Of a stretch of DNA of 64,000 nt, positions 1 to 15,300 are shown piece after piece. Position 1 is the stretch's first letter. The number at the start of each line of letters is the position of its first letter. Source of the stretch: Dermatophagoides farinae (lineage: Eukaryota > Arthropoda > Arachnida > Sarcoptiformes > Pyroglyphidae); NCBI RefSeq assembly GCF_024713945.1, contig NC_134682.1:372001-436000 (forward strand), written 5' to 3'. The notes beneath the pieces were generated by a model, which was given only the letters and a program-made list of their open reading frames with translations, did not search any database and had not been told where the DNA came from. A program made the position numbers and the translations under genes.

Positions 1-860
1 TTTCATTTTCATTTCGATCATTTATTTATTTCATTCATTTTCCAATTCACAATATTGTTGTTAATATCGATTTTTTATTAACCCTGGAAATGGTATTCAT
101 TTATATTTTCCCTTCGTGTACACCCATGAACGAGAAAGAAAAAAAAATAGAAATTAAGACAAAGTCAATTGGTCACAATGATTATTTGTGTGTGTGTGTG
201 TGTGTAAAACTATTCTTGTCATCATAATCATCATCATCATCATCATGGAATCGTTGTTGTTGTTGTTTTTTGTTTTTTGACTCTCAAGAATCTGGAACAC
301 GATAATAACCATCGATGATTATTGATAATAATTTTGTTTTGTTTCTGGCTTAATAAATAAATGTCTCCAACAAAAAATTTTGTCAGCACCATAATTCTTG
401 TAAATGGGATTCTCATTCTCAACAATTCTAAATAATTGTGAAGGGTCAAAAAAAAAATAAATGAGGAGCAGCTTAATTTGTTCGATTCTTATTCGAATGA
501 ACAACAACGGGAAAAAATTTTTGAATTGATTTTTATACGATTCTTGTATACATTTCAAAAAATGCGATTATATTTTCTACTGGTATCTAATAATAATGAC
601 AACGACCATACGAACAACGATTCTGTTAAAGAATCAAAGAGAGAGAGAGAGAGAAAGTCAAAATCAAATAATAAATGGATTCATAATATATCGTAAAAAG
701 AGCATATATGGTGCAAAAAGAATTGAACGAGCCGATCTCATTATTGAGCATGATAATGATGATTATTATATTATCCTATTCTGAGAATATAGAAAATTCA
801 AGAATCTTCTATTCTTGGATTCTTGGCCGATGAATTTGAAGCGAAAAAAACCTTTTTATT

Positions 861-939
<79 letters not shown>

Positions 940-3138
940 ATAATAGCAACCCGATTTATTATTTTGGATAATATTGTTATTACCAAAAAAAAATGTTTAA
1001 CGTTTGCAGAATATTCTCATATCACTGAACAAACACGCACACACACACACACACCAGTAGAGAATCCAAATTCAAAGATGAAATTGTTTTCAGAAAAAAA
1101 ATTTTTGATGAAATTCTAAATGTGTTTGCATTTTATTGTGAAAATGGCTTTGCTTTTCGATTGTTTTTTTTTTGTTCGTCAGTCATTTTTGACTGAATAT
1201 TGAATTTTTTCTTTCTTTCCATGCAATTCATTCCCTTTATTCTTTGGGATGTTTTCAATTCTGTTTTGAATTTGATTAAATGTTTAAAATTGATTCAATG
1301 GAAAAAATATGTGGAAAGATGTCAAAAAGATATATATAAAAAGGTGGTGTTGTGATAGGGTTCATATTGATGAAAAAAATGGCAATTCTCGATCGTTTCT
1401 CTTCCATATTATTACCATCATCATCGATTCAAATCAATAACTTTTACTGACAGAATTCTATTTTCTGTGTGAAAATGATGAAATGAAATGCATATGACAT
1501 GTGTGTGTGTGTGTGTGTTTGTTTGTAATATTGTCCTGGATCGTTTATTCTGTTGAATCCAATAAAAGAAATTCTTTAGTGTCGATTTTATCAACAACAA
1601 TCCATTGAAAAAATGAGAATAAAATATTAAGCACTTCTTTTATTCGTACCATTTTGTATTACTAAAATTGCAATTTCCTTTCATTCTTTGTGGATTTTTT
1701 TTCACTGGATAATGCACGTATCAAAAAAAAAATTATGACGAGTTTTGTAATGAAAAATTTTTCACCCATCATATGCCGTTATTGTGTTAAATTTTGTTCA
1801 ACTTTTTATCATCACGTCAATTATTTGGCCCTGAAGTTCATATTCATACACACAAACACCGACATTTTTTTTCAAAATTGATAGTTTTCACTCACAAACA
1901 CATCAATTGAAAGAAGATTGAAACCCGATTTAAATGAATAAAACCCATCTGTCTTGTGTCTGTTGGCATCATTTTTGATGTTAGCCAGCCAACGAACGAT
2001 GATCCAAGGGCTCATCAAAAAAAAGAAAAAAAACGTATGTGTGTATTAGTATAACACTCATGAAACATTTATTACTCATCTATTTACACACAAATAACAC
2101 TAAAGATCTTGATCTTTCTTTTTTTTTCTTGCACTATACAAAAAGAAACGTTTTTCAATAAATTATTGAAATTCATGGTAATTTATTTGCTATTTAGATA
2201 CACACACACACACACTGTAAACATTATCATCAGATATAAACGGAAAGAATTAATTTAAATGGATTTTGGATATAGAATAGAATCTTTCTATTTCCACTAA
2301 ATATCATTTTATTTTTCTTTTCGTCTCTTGGGTCTTTTTATATCTACATTGACGATTCTAATGAAAAAAAATAGTGACGTTTTTCTCTCATTTTTTTCTA
2401 ATAGCTTCATTATATTACCAAACATTTTTCTGTGTTTGTTTGTTTTTATTATTTTTAGAATATCTTAGACAATTCATCATAATTTCAGTTCATTTGGTTG
2501 TTTTTTGTATGGTCAATTTTTTTTGTTGTTGTTGTTGTTACCCGGAATACAGATCATTCTTTGATAATGATGATGATAGAATTGGGTAACCAGAGCGAAA
2601 AAAAAATTATCTATTTAGTTTAGTTCATCTTACATGAATGATGACGAAATAGTTACGTAATAATGGCCACCAAGTGGTATCCAAGAAGAGATAACACCAC
2701 ACATTTTTGTGTGTGTTTTATGATCATTTTATTCAATTCAGATCATTGTAATCGTGCAATTCTCATTTCATTTTATACCTTCATTTTCAATTCAATTCAA
2801 CAATGAAAAGAATGTTTACTTTTTTTTTGTCTTTTAATTCGTTTTTACCACGATAGCAATTGAAGGCGATTCATTCTTATTTCCTTATTTTTCTCTAAAG
2901 TTGTTTTGTTTGTGTGTTGAATATGTTGAACGGTTTCAATGAAAGCGTATGAAAACGTTTGTTTGTATATGTGTGCATGTAATGTATTTTTGTTTGATGA
3001 TGATGATGATGATGATGATGAACCAGTTAATTGAGCGATAGTGAATAAGAAAAACGACTGTGAAAATAGTGACAATCATGTGTATAATTTTTGTTTTTTG
3101 TTTTTTATTTTTTTCCCCAACATCAATATTTTTTCTAG
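1..3138. other. Non-coding stretch upstream of the TEAD exon, probably intron
   Basis: No convincing exon is seen on either strand. Open frames here are short and built from simple repeats. The first TEAD exon in the window starts in the middle of the TEA domain with an acceptor, so upstream exons must lie to the left and at least the right part of this stretch should be intron. It holds GT runs near 188-205 and 1501-1519, a CAT run near 228-246, a long GA run at 864-937 and a GAT run near 2996-3022. The + strand becomes T-rich towards the acceptor, as expected for a + strand intron. Confidence 0.6.
864..937. repeat. (GA)n dinucleotide microsatellite
   Basis: About 37 uninterrupted GA units, the longest pure dinucleotide run in the window. 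Open frames through it translate to Arg-Glu or Ser-Leu repeats and are artefacts. GA tracts are bound by GAGA-factor type proteins in insects; whether that matters here is unknown. Confidence 0.97.
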
Positions 3139-4434
<1,296 letters not shown>

Positions 4435-4439
4435 AGCTA

Positions 4440-4445
4440 AATAAA
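4440..4445 (+). promoter_or_regulatory. Poly(A) signal AATAAA just after the TEAD stop
   Basis: A canonical hexamer begins 6 bases after the TEAD stop codon. Further AATAAA-like hexamers occur downstream (for example near 5903), so a longer 3' UTR is possible and probably used, since this one would leave almost no UTR. Confidence 0.35.
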
Positions 4446-6487
4446 ATACCTGGTTGATAATCTCTAACAAACAAAGAAAAAACCGAAACACACAGACATT
4501 TCAATCTACCTACACACGCCAACAGGCTTTGAATATACGAATTTTTTTCTGTTATATTTTGTTAAATACCAACAAATTTTTTTTTCTTTGTTCTATTTAT
4601 ATCATCATCATATAAACTACTCTACTCTTGTATCCGTAAAAGCTCAATTCTTAATATCTCATTTCTTTAATTTCTTGCATACACACACACACACACAAAA
4701 AAAAATTATATAAAGTCCTTTCGGTCATTATGATGGTGATCAAGTGCCTCAATTCATTCATCAATTAGATACATCCACATACACAATCTGATTTAGAGAT
4801 CAGTCAGATTTACCCAGGCATTTCCGTTTTTTTTCTCTCTTCCAGAGAAAAAAATTCATATAATTCTGTTGTATTCTTGTGTGTGTGCATGCTGATTCAA
4901 ACATTTTCAAACCAAAAAAGCAAAAAAGGCCGACCAAATTCTCTATGTTTACTGTAAACTTGATATTGTGCCTAAACTACCCACTTGGCTTAAGTTATAG
5001 AAAAAAAATAAACAGACATCAAATACGCAAAAAATCAGATTAGATTTTTCAATCATTTAGACGAAAAAAAACTATTCTTTCCCTTTCATGTTTATTTTGT
5101 TGTTTTTTTTGTTTCTTTTCTTCTTTTTTTTTCATTTTGCTCGTCGAAAGATTAGAATCTTTGTCACTGGATACCTATTAGATATTTTTAGCACTAACAC
5201 ATATTCACATGAAACACAATTTTAAATTTTTTTTTTTGTTTACTTTTCTTCTTTTTTCCCTCAATACAATGGACATGACTTTATTCATCACCGATTATCT
5301 CATAACACGCATTCGATTGTTGAATTCGCGTAATTGATACATTGAACATACCACATTTACCATATATTTCCATTTTACAATCAGATTTATATATTTTTTG
5401 CCCGTTTCTTCTTGTGTTTTCCTCCCCTTACCCAGAATCCGATTCTTAAGAACGATCTCAACACACACACACACACACACAGTGCCATTTGGAATGATTG
5501 TTTGCTTAGCGAAATAACAAGAGAAAACTAAAAACAAAAAAAAAATCAAACAAGTTTGATTTGGCATTAAAGGTTTTTTTTTTTTTTTCGCAACGAATAC
5601 ACACCCACCCACACTCATTATATATCCAACAAACCTATTATTTTTCATGTAATATTTATGCACATTTTATTTTATTTTTGTTGCACATACACACACACAC
5701 ACACACACAGACAACAAACAGATAGATTCAAATAACCAGAAAATTTGTTTTTAAATTTTCCAACCAATTTGTCCCGAGCACAATGAATTTTTTCCACAGC
5801 AATTAATTATCTTCTTATTCATCTTCTAAAAGATTTGCTGATATAGAAATCATCTTTATTGTTATTGCATATTCAATCAATCACGACAAAATTTATCGAA
5901 TCAATAAAATAAAACTCCATTAGAAACAACAACAAGAAAAGAAACAAAAAAAATCATCCAACAAAACGAGCTATCATCATTATCGAATCACATAAATGTC
6001 AACGACCCAGTCATTCATTTTGATCTCAATCATATACAACAAAAAAAAAATGAAATCACCTGAATTTTGAACTAAAAAAAACGTGTTTGTCTCGGAGAAA
6101 ATTAGTGAAATTGAAAAAAAAACTTTATTTGAATGTCATCATCATACTTGACACTTTTATATAAAAAAAACAACAACAACAAAATTCACCAACCATCATA
6201 CACACACATACAACTGTAAATTGAATGAATACTTATTTGTATTTTGTATTTTTACCTGTACACAATCGATATTTTTATAAATAATTCATGCAAATAATAA
6301 TAATAATAATAATGAAATGATTATTTACTAATTTAATTAAATTATTATGTCAAGTTTAAACTATTTATAGATTTGCAGATGGTATTTATTATCTGTGTGG
6401 AAATTAACAACAGAAAAGAAAATTTCATCTTTTGAAAATCATTTACCTTCTTTATGAGCCAAACGATGGCAGCACTACTACTGCAGA
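4446..6487. other. 3' UTR/intergenic DNA between convergent TEAD and BTB genes
   Basis: No coding potential recognised. Contains CA runs near 5461-5480 and 5690-5709, a (TAA)n tract near 6297-6312 and many A or T homopolymers. The two flanking genes point toward each other, so part of this should be their 3' UTRs. Confidence 0.6.
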
Positions 6488-6493
6488 TTTATT
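6488..6493 (-). promoter_or_regulatory. Candidate poly(A) signal of the BTB gene
   Basis: TTTATT on the + strand, that is AATAAA on the minus strand, about 165 bases after the stop codon of the BTBD10-like gene. Position fits a short 3' UTR; no other evidence. Confidence 0.4.
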
Positions 6494-6654
6494 TATATTT
6501 TTAAAAAATTCAAACTTAAACTTTACATGTAGCATGTTTTACGAGTAAAAAAACAAAATTTTCTTTTTCAATTATCAATAGCTTTAATTATTAATTAATT
6601 AATTAATTAATGTTAAACATCATTATCATTATGATGATAAATTATCAAAATCAA

Positions 6655-8660
<2,006 letters not shown>

Positions 8661-10049
8661 ATTCGTGTATGCAGAATTTTGGGAAAAAAATGTTAAATTA
8701 TTCTATTGTTGAATTTACGCAACCGAAAAAAAGTTCGGAATGGATAGTTTTCTTGACAAAAGATGAACAAAAAAAAAAATTCTAAAATAAAACAGAAAAG
8801 AAAAAATAGAACATGCAAATTAGCTGATTATTATTTAAATTTTTCTCCATTATTAATTTTATTATCATCATCATCATCATCATCGTTATATAGATAGATC
8901 ATAGGCAAAAAAAGGTGGAGTTCTTGCCCAAAACTTTTAGATTATTCATCTGAATATCTATGATGATGATGATGATGATCAAGTAAAGTGGTTTTTTTCT
9001 CATAAAATTCCAGAATAGATAGAGAGCATCCATTACAGATGGCTTATTATTATATGAATAATAACTGAAAAATGAGCTTTGAAGCTTCCACTGAATCACT
9101 AATCAGGAACACAAGAACAGAGGTTGAGGATGTATTCAAAAAAAAAAAAAAAAAAAAAAAAAATTCATACGCCCCATTATTACAGTCACATCATCCATTT
9201 TATTTTTTGTCGAGACTCTCAATATCAATGTTTTTTTTTTGCCTCGCTCTTCAAAATATTAAAATGGCTAGACTAATTAATAATAAAAACAATAAAAATT
9301 AATTAAATTTTCGTACGCTGTATACACAACATACATATATAAATGATGATCGAAAGTTTATTTATTTTTCATATCACTATCATATCATATGATTATTTAA
9401 AGTTTTTCTCCACTCATTCTCTCTCTATCATCATCATTCATTTTGCAAGCTGTGTGTAATGATATATATGTATGGTCGTGGTTTGATGTGAAATTTAAAT
9501 ATAGAAATAAAAAATATATAGAATTTGAAATGGATAAAAAAAACTTTGTATTTTATCATAAGCAACAAAAAAAAAAAAAACGAAAAAAATGCAGACAATT
9601 GGTATATACAGACATTCCACAATATATACGGATATCCGAGTCTCATGTGTTTTCCGTGTATATGCCAAAGTAGTATATAACAATTAATCAACTTAATACA
9701 GAGCAACATCTTTGTGGATATTGAATTACTTTTAAGGGTGAATAATTTGCATATTATAGAATTCAATGTGGCCTGTGTAACCCCATAACAAATTAGCAAT
9801 TCGGTTTGTTATTGAAATCATTCGAAGCAAAGTTCACGAATTTGGCCACCAAAATCCGATTATATTCAATGTATGAAAATCAATCAATAATTGGAATTTT
9901 TTTTTCTTCAACAATTGAATAATGGTTTTCAAGCCCATGTATAAAATTCGTTTGTATGCATGAATGCTAAATGACCTGAATTTTGTTTCTATTTATTTTT
10001 TGTTTATTTTGTGTTTTGTTTTTAGTTAAAAAAAAGAGCAAAATTGAAT
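8661..10049. other. Shared upstream region of two divergent genes
   Basis: Lies between the start codons of the BTB gene (-) and the CCCH gene (+), so it should hold both promoters. A pyrimidine tract with TTTTAG ending at 10024, preceded by a branch-point-like CTAAATGA near 9967, suggests a 5' UTR intron acceptor 25 bases before the CCCH start codon. Contains CAT/GAT runs near 8866-8884 and 8961-8979 and a 26-base A run at 9138-9163. No ORF here looks real. Confidence 0.5.
9138..9163. repeat. Poly(A) homopolymer, 26 bases
   Basis: Uninterrupted A run. No target-site duplication or recognisable retroposed body next to it was seen, so it is listed only as a homopolymer. Confidence 0.9.
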
Positions 10050-12251
10050 ATGGAATTGGTAAATTTAAATTTACAAACAATTGCCAAATGGTTTGAAAAT
10101 GGATGTGAATTTGAAATGATGAATGACAATGAAAATAATGAAAATGGTGGAGCAACAACAACAACGACAACAACAAATCACCACCATACTGATAATCGAA
10201 TGGCAAATGGTGGTAGACCAATTGGTGGCAGCAGCGGTGATTGCAAAGAAGATGGCTATTACATTTTAGAATGTAATGATATTTGTTTATTATCAAAACT
10301 GTCCGATATAAAATGCGATACATTATTGTCTCGTGTACATAAACAAATGATGACAATAACAAATGTACAGAATCGAAAAACATTTCTATTGTCAATTGTG
10401 AATGAATTTTTACGCGATGGACGCAAAACAATTGCATTACAAGCTATAAATGATGAAATCGATAATCGAACAGAATTATATCAATATTTTAAATCCGATT
10501 TATTGTTTTATCGTGCATTATGTCATTTTAAATTGGATCGTCCTACTGAAGCATTGATTGATATGTATGGCGGCCTGGATAATTCAATGATACGAAAAAT
10601 TGATTCAATACATCGACAATTAATGGAAGAGACGGCAAAATTTCTGAAAACAAATAAACTTTCAAATGAACAAGTTGTCACCGTGAAAGATTCATATCAA
10701 ATGACATTGATTGAAATATTGAAACAATATGAATTTGAAGTTAGTCGTCTTTGTCAACAACAACAACAAATACAACAACTATCGATTGATGATGATCCTC
10801 ATCATCATCAAAATAGCCAAAGGCATCATACAACAACAAGACGAGAACATCAGCAGCAGCCTAAACAACAAAGACAAATAAAAAATTCTGGCCATCATTC
10901 TTGGAAATTACAAAATAATAATGATTTTCTTAACATTTCTACTTCAAATTCTTCATACAATCATTGGCCAAGATTACAACAAAATTCATCATCATCATCA
11001 CCAGCATCATTATCTTCGGCCACTACTAGCAATGATCGAATCACATCATTGACTAGATCATCTCAAACACCACCACCACCACCAACAGCAATAGATACAG
11101 AGAATCGTGCCATAACAACAACATATAAAAACAAATTAATGGCAATGAAACCAAATCCTTTGAATGGTTATTATTACAATGATAACAATAATAATAACGA
11201 TGGAAACAATAATAGTAATAATAATAATCGATTGCTGCAAGAAGTGGATAAAAAAACAATGAAATTGTTGTATGAACAACAGCAACAACAACAACAACAA
11301 CAATTTAATGATGTGATTCTCTATCAAAATGAAAATAATAATAATAATAATAAGGATAATGATGATCATGGCATTGATAATAATAATAGTGGTGGTGGTG
11401 GTGGTATTAATAATGAAAATGGCAACATCTGTACAGCAGATACTACCCAACAACGATTATTCAATATATCAATATCATTATCAATGAATATGATACTTAG
11501 CATTGAATATCAGCTGGATAATCAACCAATCATTGTACGTAAAATATTCAATGAACCAATTATTGATAATATATTTCATTTGAAAGCAATTTTGATAGAG
11601 AATCTATGCCAAGATTATAAGATGGATATCATATATGAAATTCTAAGCTATTTTGGTAAAATTCTACAGATTAAAACCAAAGATGAAACAACAACATCAT
11701 TATCATCCACTATTCACGAAACGAATGATGCAATGAAATTGATGAAAAAATTGATCATCGAATTTGATAATGTTGAATCACCAAGTAAATGTATATCATA
11801 TCTGTCACATATACAACTGCCAGGCATTAGTGAACGATTTAAATATTTGGATTTTAAATTTTATAAAAGTGAAAATCAAAAAGATTTCCGTATTTGTAAA
11901 CAAAATCAGATTCGTTCATCAAAAGAATGTTATTTTTGGCGTACAACTGGTTGTCAAAATTATGATTGTAAATTTTATCATAATCGTTGGGCTAAAGGTG
12001 TTGATTATCAAGAATGGATGCGTATCAATAATACCGATAATAATAATAATTCATCATCATCACTTATCACAAATACTACAACAACCACCACCACTACAAG
12101 CAATCATCATCATCATCATCATAATAATAATAATAATAACAATAATACCACGACGACGATGACTACGATGATGATAAATTCAAATTTTACTACAACAAGA
12201 ATTATTACGAATAATAAAAAATCGGTACAAAAGCAGCAACAATATTGGTAA
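10050..12251 (+). CDS. Low-complexity protein with one CCCH zinc finger (unassigned)
   Basis: Single open exon of 733 residues. The first ATG is at 10050; an in-frame TTG six bases earlier is not a credible start. Residues about 60-230 form a well-ordered helical segment (KTFLLSIVNEFLRDGRKTIAL, LLFYRALCHFKLDRPTEAL) that looks TPR-like. The middle is built of Gln, Asn, His, Ser and Thr runs. Residues about 470-620 are ordered again, followed by one CCCH finger C627-x7-C635-x4-C640-x3-H644. The tail is again Asn/Thr/His-rich. CCCH fingers with this spacing commonly bind RNA, and TPR-like plus CCCH recalls ZC3H7-type proteins, but I cannot claim orthology. A probable 5' UTR intron ends at 10024. 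Role in mRNA regulation is inference. Confidence 0.8.
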   Translation: MELVNLNLQTIAKWFENGCEFEMMNDNENNENGGATTTTTTTNHHHTDNRMANGGRPIGGSSGDCKEDGYYILECNDICLLSKLSDIKCDTLLSRVHKQMMTITNVQNRKTFLLSIVNEFLRDGRKTIALQAINDEIDNRTELYQYFKSDLLFYRALCHFKLDRPTEALIDMYGGLDNSMIRKIDSIHRQLMEETAKFLKTNKLSNEQVVTVKDSYQMTLIEILKQYEFEVSRLCQQQQQIQQLSIDDDPHHHQNSQRHHTTTRREHQQQPKQQRQIKNSGHHSWKLQNNNDFLNISTSNSSYNHWPRLQQNSSSSSPASLSSATTSNDRITSLTRSSQTPPPPPTAIDTENRAITTTYKNKLMAMKPNPLNGYYYNDNNNNNDGNNNSNNNNRLLQEVDKKTMKLLYEQQQQQQQQQFNDVILYQNENNNNNNKDNDDHGIDNNNSGGGGGINNENGNICTADTTQQRLFNISISLSMNMILSIEYQLDNQPIIVRKIFNEPIIDNIFHLKAILIENLCQDYKMDIIYEILSYFGKILQIKTKDETTTSLSSTIHETNDAMKLMKKLIIEFDNVESPSKCISYLSHIQLPGISERFKYLDFKFYKSENQKDFRICKQNQIRSSKECYFWRTTGCQNYDCKFYHNRWAKGVDYQEWMRINNTDNNNNSSSSLITNTTTTTTTTSNHHHHHHNNNNNNNNTTTTMTTMMINSNFTTTRIITNNKKSVQKQQQYW

Positions 12252-12299
12252 AAGAGAGGAGGCGGTGATCAACAACAACAACCAATTTTAACATACAAA

Positions 12300-12305
12300 A
12301 ATAAA
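12300..12305 (+). promoter_or_regulatory. Candidate poly(A) signal of the CCCH gene
   Basis: AATAAA about 50 bases after the stop codon; another lies at 12348-12353. Confidence 0.45.
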
Positions 12306-15300
12306 TAATAATAAATAGTGGTTAACAAAAATGATGATTTTGGTTAAAATAAATTTGTTTATTATGTCACTGGTGCCATATTCAACACTACTGATGTTGC
12401 CGGCCGCTTCTTGCAAGCGTATTTTGTATTACAATGTGACATATTTACATTTACGACGACAACAACATCATAATAATAATAATGTTTGAGTCGTCGTTTG
12501 CAAGAAGAAAAAAAACCCGTAAAAAAAACAAATTCCAATAAAGAGAAAAAAACATGGAGAAAACAGTAGCCGAAAATAACAACAACAAGAAGCAGAAAAG
12601 ATGAGAATTTATTTGCATAGGAAGGAAAGAAAGAGTCTAGTCACACAATATTATTATTATCTATTATAACCAAAGTGATGATGAACAGAGTACAATACAC
12701 AAACACACACACACACACACACACCGATATACTTATAGAATGTGTGTAATGGGCTCGAATGAATAAACATAATACAGAATCGAAGATTTTTCTCACTCCA
12801 TTCACTCACGCCATACAATATGAATAATACCCGAATAAAAATAAAGAAATAAACTCAACAAATGAACCTCCTTTTCCTCTCTCTCTCTCTCTCTCTCTTT
12901 CTTTCTCTTTGTCGAATATTCTTTGTGATGATGATGAAAATCATTCATTAGGAAAATTAATCTTAAATGATGATAAAAAGAAGAATATTCTTTTGCAATA
13001 TTTTCATTTGTCTTTTATAGGAGCTATGTATGAAAATAAAATGATAATACTTTGCACCAAGTAAATGATAAAAAAAAACGTATTGATCATACAACAAGCA
13101 CACATGTTCTAATTTTAGAATCATCATCATCATCATCGTTTTGATTATGAAAATGATGATGAAAACAAAACAAAACAAAAAATTCCATCAACTCATATGA
13201 TTCAATATTATCAATACAATTAATAATTTATATATAGATGTTTTGAATGACGTAATAATAGGATTATATTATCATTATATTTCAATGATTTAGATGATTG
13301 TGTGATATGCCAGGTTTCAGATGTGATATATAAATTTTAAAATTAATTTTTCTCTTTCCAAATTATTTCAGCAGTGAAAAAAAAAATTAATTATCACCAA
13401 GATGTGATATAATAATGAAAAGTGAATTTTTTTGTTGATTCTGGAAAATAATCCCAATATATATATCCCCGGTGACAAACGATGAATTGATTTACGATTT
13501 TTCTTTTCAATTCTTATTTCATAATGAAAATTTCCATTTATTCTGAAAATAATTACCTGATTGATTTACATATAACCAACCAATCGAAATACATTGTGTA
13601 ATATTGGACGAAGAAAAAAGAAAAATCAAAATTTCCTGTTCATGTCCAATCCAATATTCTGAAATGGCTTGCATATAAAATTTGTATTGCGTGTTTTGTT
13701 ATTGTGACTGAAAAAATGGCATATTCGGTCATTCATTCAATTATATCGAATATCCGTTTGTTTACAATCTAAACGCATACACACACACAACACAACCACA
13801 AGGTAAATTAATCAATGAATGGAACCAAAACAAAAAAATTGCTAAGCACAATAATAATCACACGATTGAAAAAAAAAGATTGAAGACACAAAATCAGGCC
13901 AAAGAAGAATCTTATCCAGAAATGGATTGTGTCTGTGTGTGTGTGTGTGTGGGCAAGGATTTTATATTCTTTTTGGTGAGATTGTGATCGTCATTTTGGG
14001 CTAATGTCTATCAATCTATCTGTGAAATATAGATAGATATTCATCTATCTTATTCTGACTGGTTTTCGTTGTTGTTGTTGTTCATATGAAAATCATAATA
14101 AACAACAAGATCACATTATTCACTTTTTTTCTGGAGACAAATCTCATCGATCATTTTTTTTCTATTTCTCGTGAAAACAACAACAATAACAACAACAACA
14201 ACGACGACGACGATGAATAAGCACAATTGAATTGACAAACAAATAAAAAAAAATGTAATGAATAACAACAACAAAAACAAAGAATCTGAATAGAATTGAA
14301 ATTGGAATTGTAATATAAGAAACAAGACAAATGTTTGTAATTTGATTTTTTTTTTTTTTAGTTCCAAAAAGTTATAATTTCAACTTTTAATAATGGTCAT
14401 GAATTGAACAAGAAATAATTCCAGAATCAGATTCATCATCATTATTTTGGGATTTTAAATCTAGTTATCAAAAAAAAAATGCTTCACTAATTTTCGCTAC
14501 TCTATTATTACATTTGGTTACAATTACAATTCTGTGTGATTTTTTTGACAAAGTTTTTCACGTTCTGTCAAGTTTATCATGATCATCATCGTCATCGAAA
14601 GCACATCTAGCAAGAAAAAAAATATAGCCAACAACAAAAACTTGTCAACTTGTAAGCCACTCGTTTTCACAACAACAACAACAACAAAAAACATGAATAT
14701 GACGATGACAATGATGACGATAATGTTCAAAAAAAAAAAACAAAAATCGAAATCGAAAACAAAAATTAAAAATACTAATTTGTAATTCGTATATATAGGA
14801 AAGGATTAAGCTATTAATTATTTAGCACATTCAACCAAGCTAAAATTTAAAATGGAAAAAATAAATAAAGTTTAGAGATGAAAAAAAAGAGAAGAATAAT
14901 TATAAATTTCCATTAAAAAAAATCTTGATTTTCAAATTCAATTCCCATTTTAATGTTGACATGGATTGCATTTGATTTCATAATGGGAAGCAGCCGTTTA
15001 TGTGTGTGTGTGTGTTTGGGCTTTAGTTGAATATCAAAAAAAAAAAAGAAAAAATAGAAATAAATGAATGAATCAATGAATGAATAAATGAATCAAAAGT
15101 CGAGTTGAGTCAACAAAATAAAAATGATGTTGATACAAATCTTCATTTTAGGATTTTCGCTCTCTTTCTCTCTCGGCCTCTTGTTTCAAGTTTGAATAGC
15201 ATCGAAAACCATCGCCATCATCATCATCATCATTATGTCAATATCATTACTGAATCAGCAGAAAACAAAAATCGAATTCTGCACTTGGAAATGAAATACA

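Noticed and set aside
823-1119. 98-codon open frame with Arg-Glu repeats
   Set aside because: It is the translation of the (GA)n microsatellite plus short tails; no conserved sequence.
5295-5663. 122-codon minus-strand open frame
   Set aside because: Val-Cys and Lys runs from CA and A repeats; non-repeat parts show no family motif, and it lies in the TEAD 3' flank.
10044-10049. Upstream start of the CCCH protein at 10044
   Set aside because: The codon is TTG; the ATG two codons later is the credible start.
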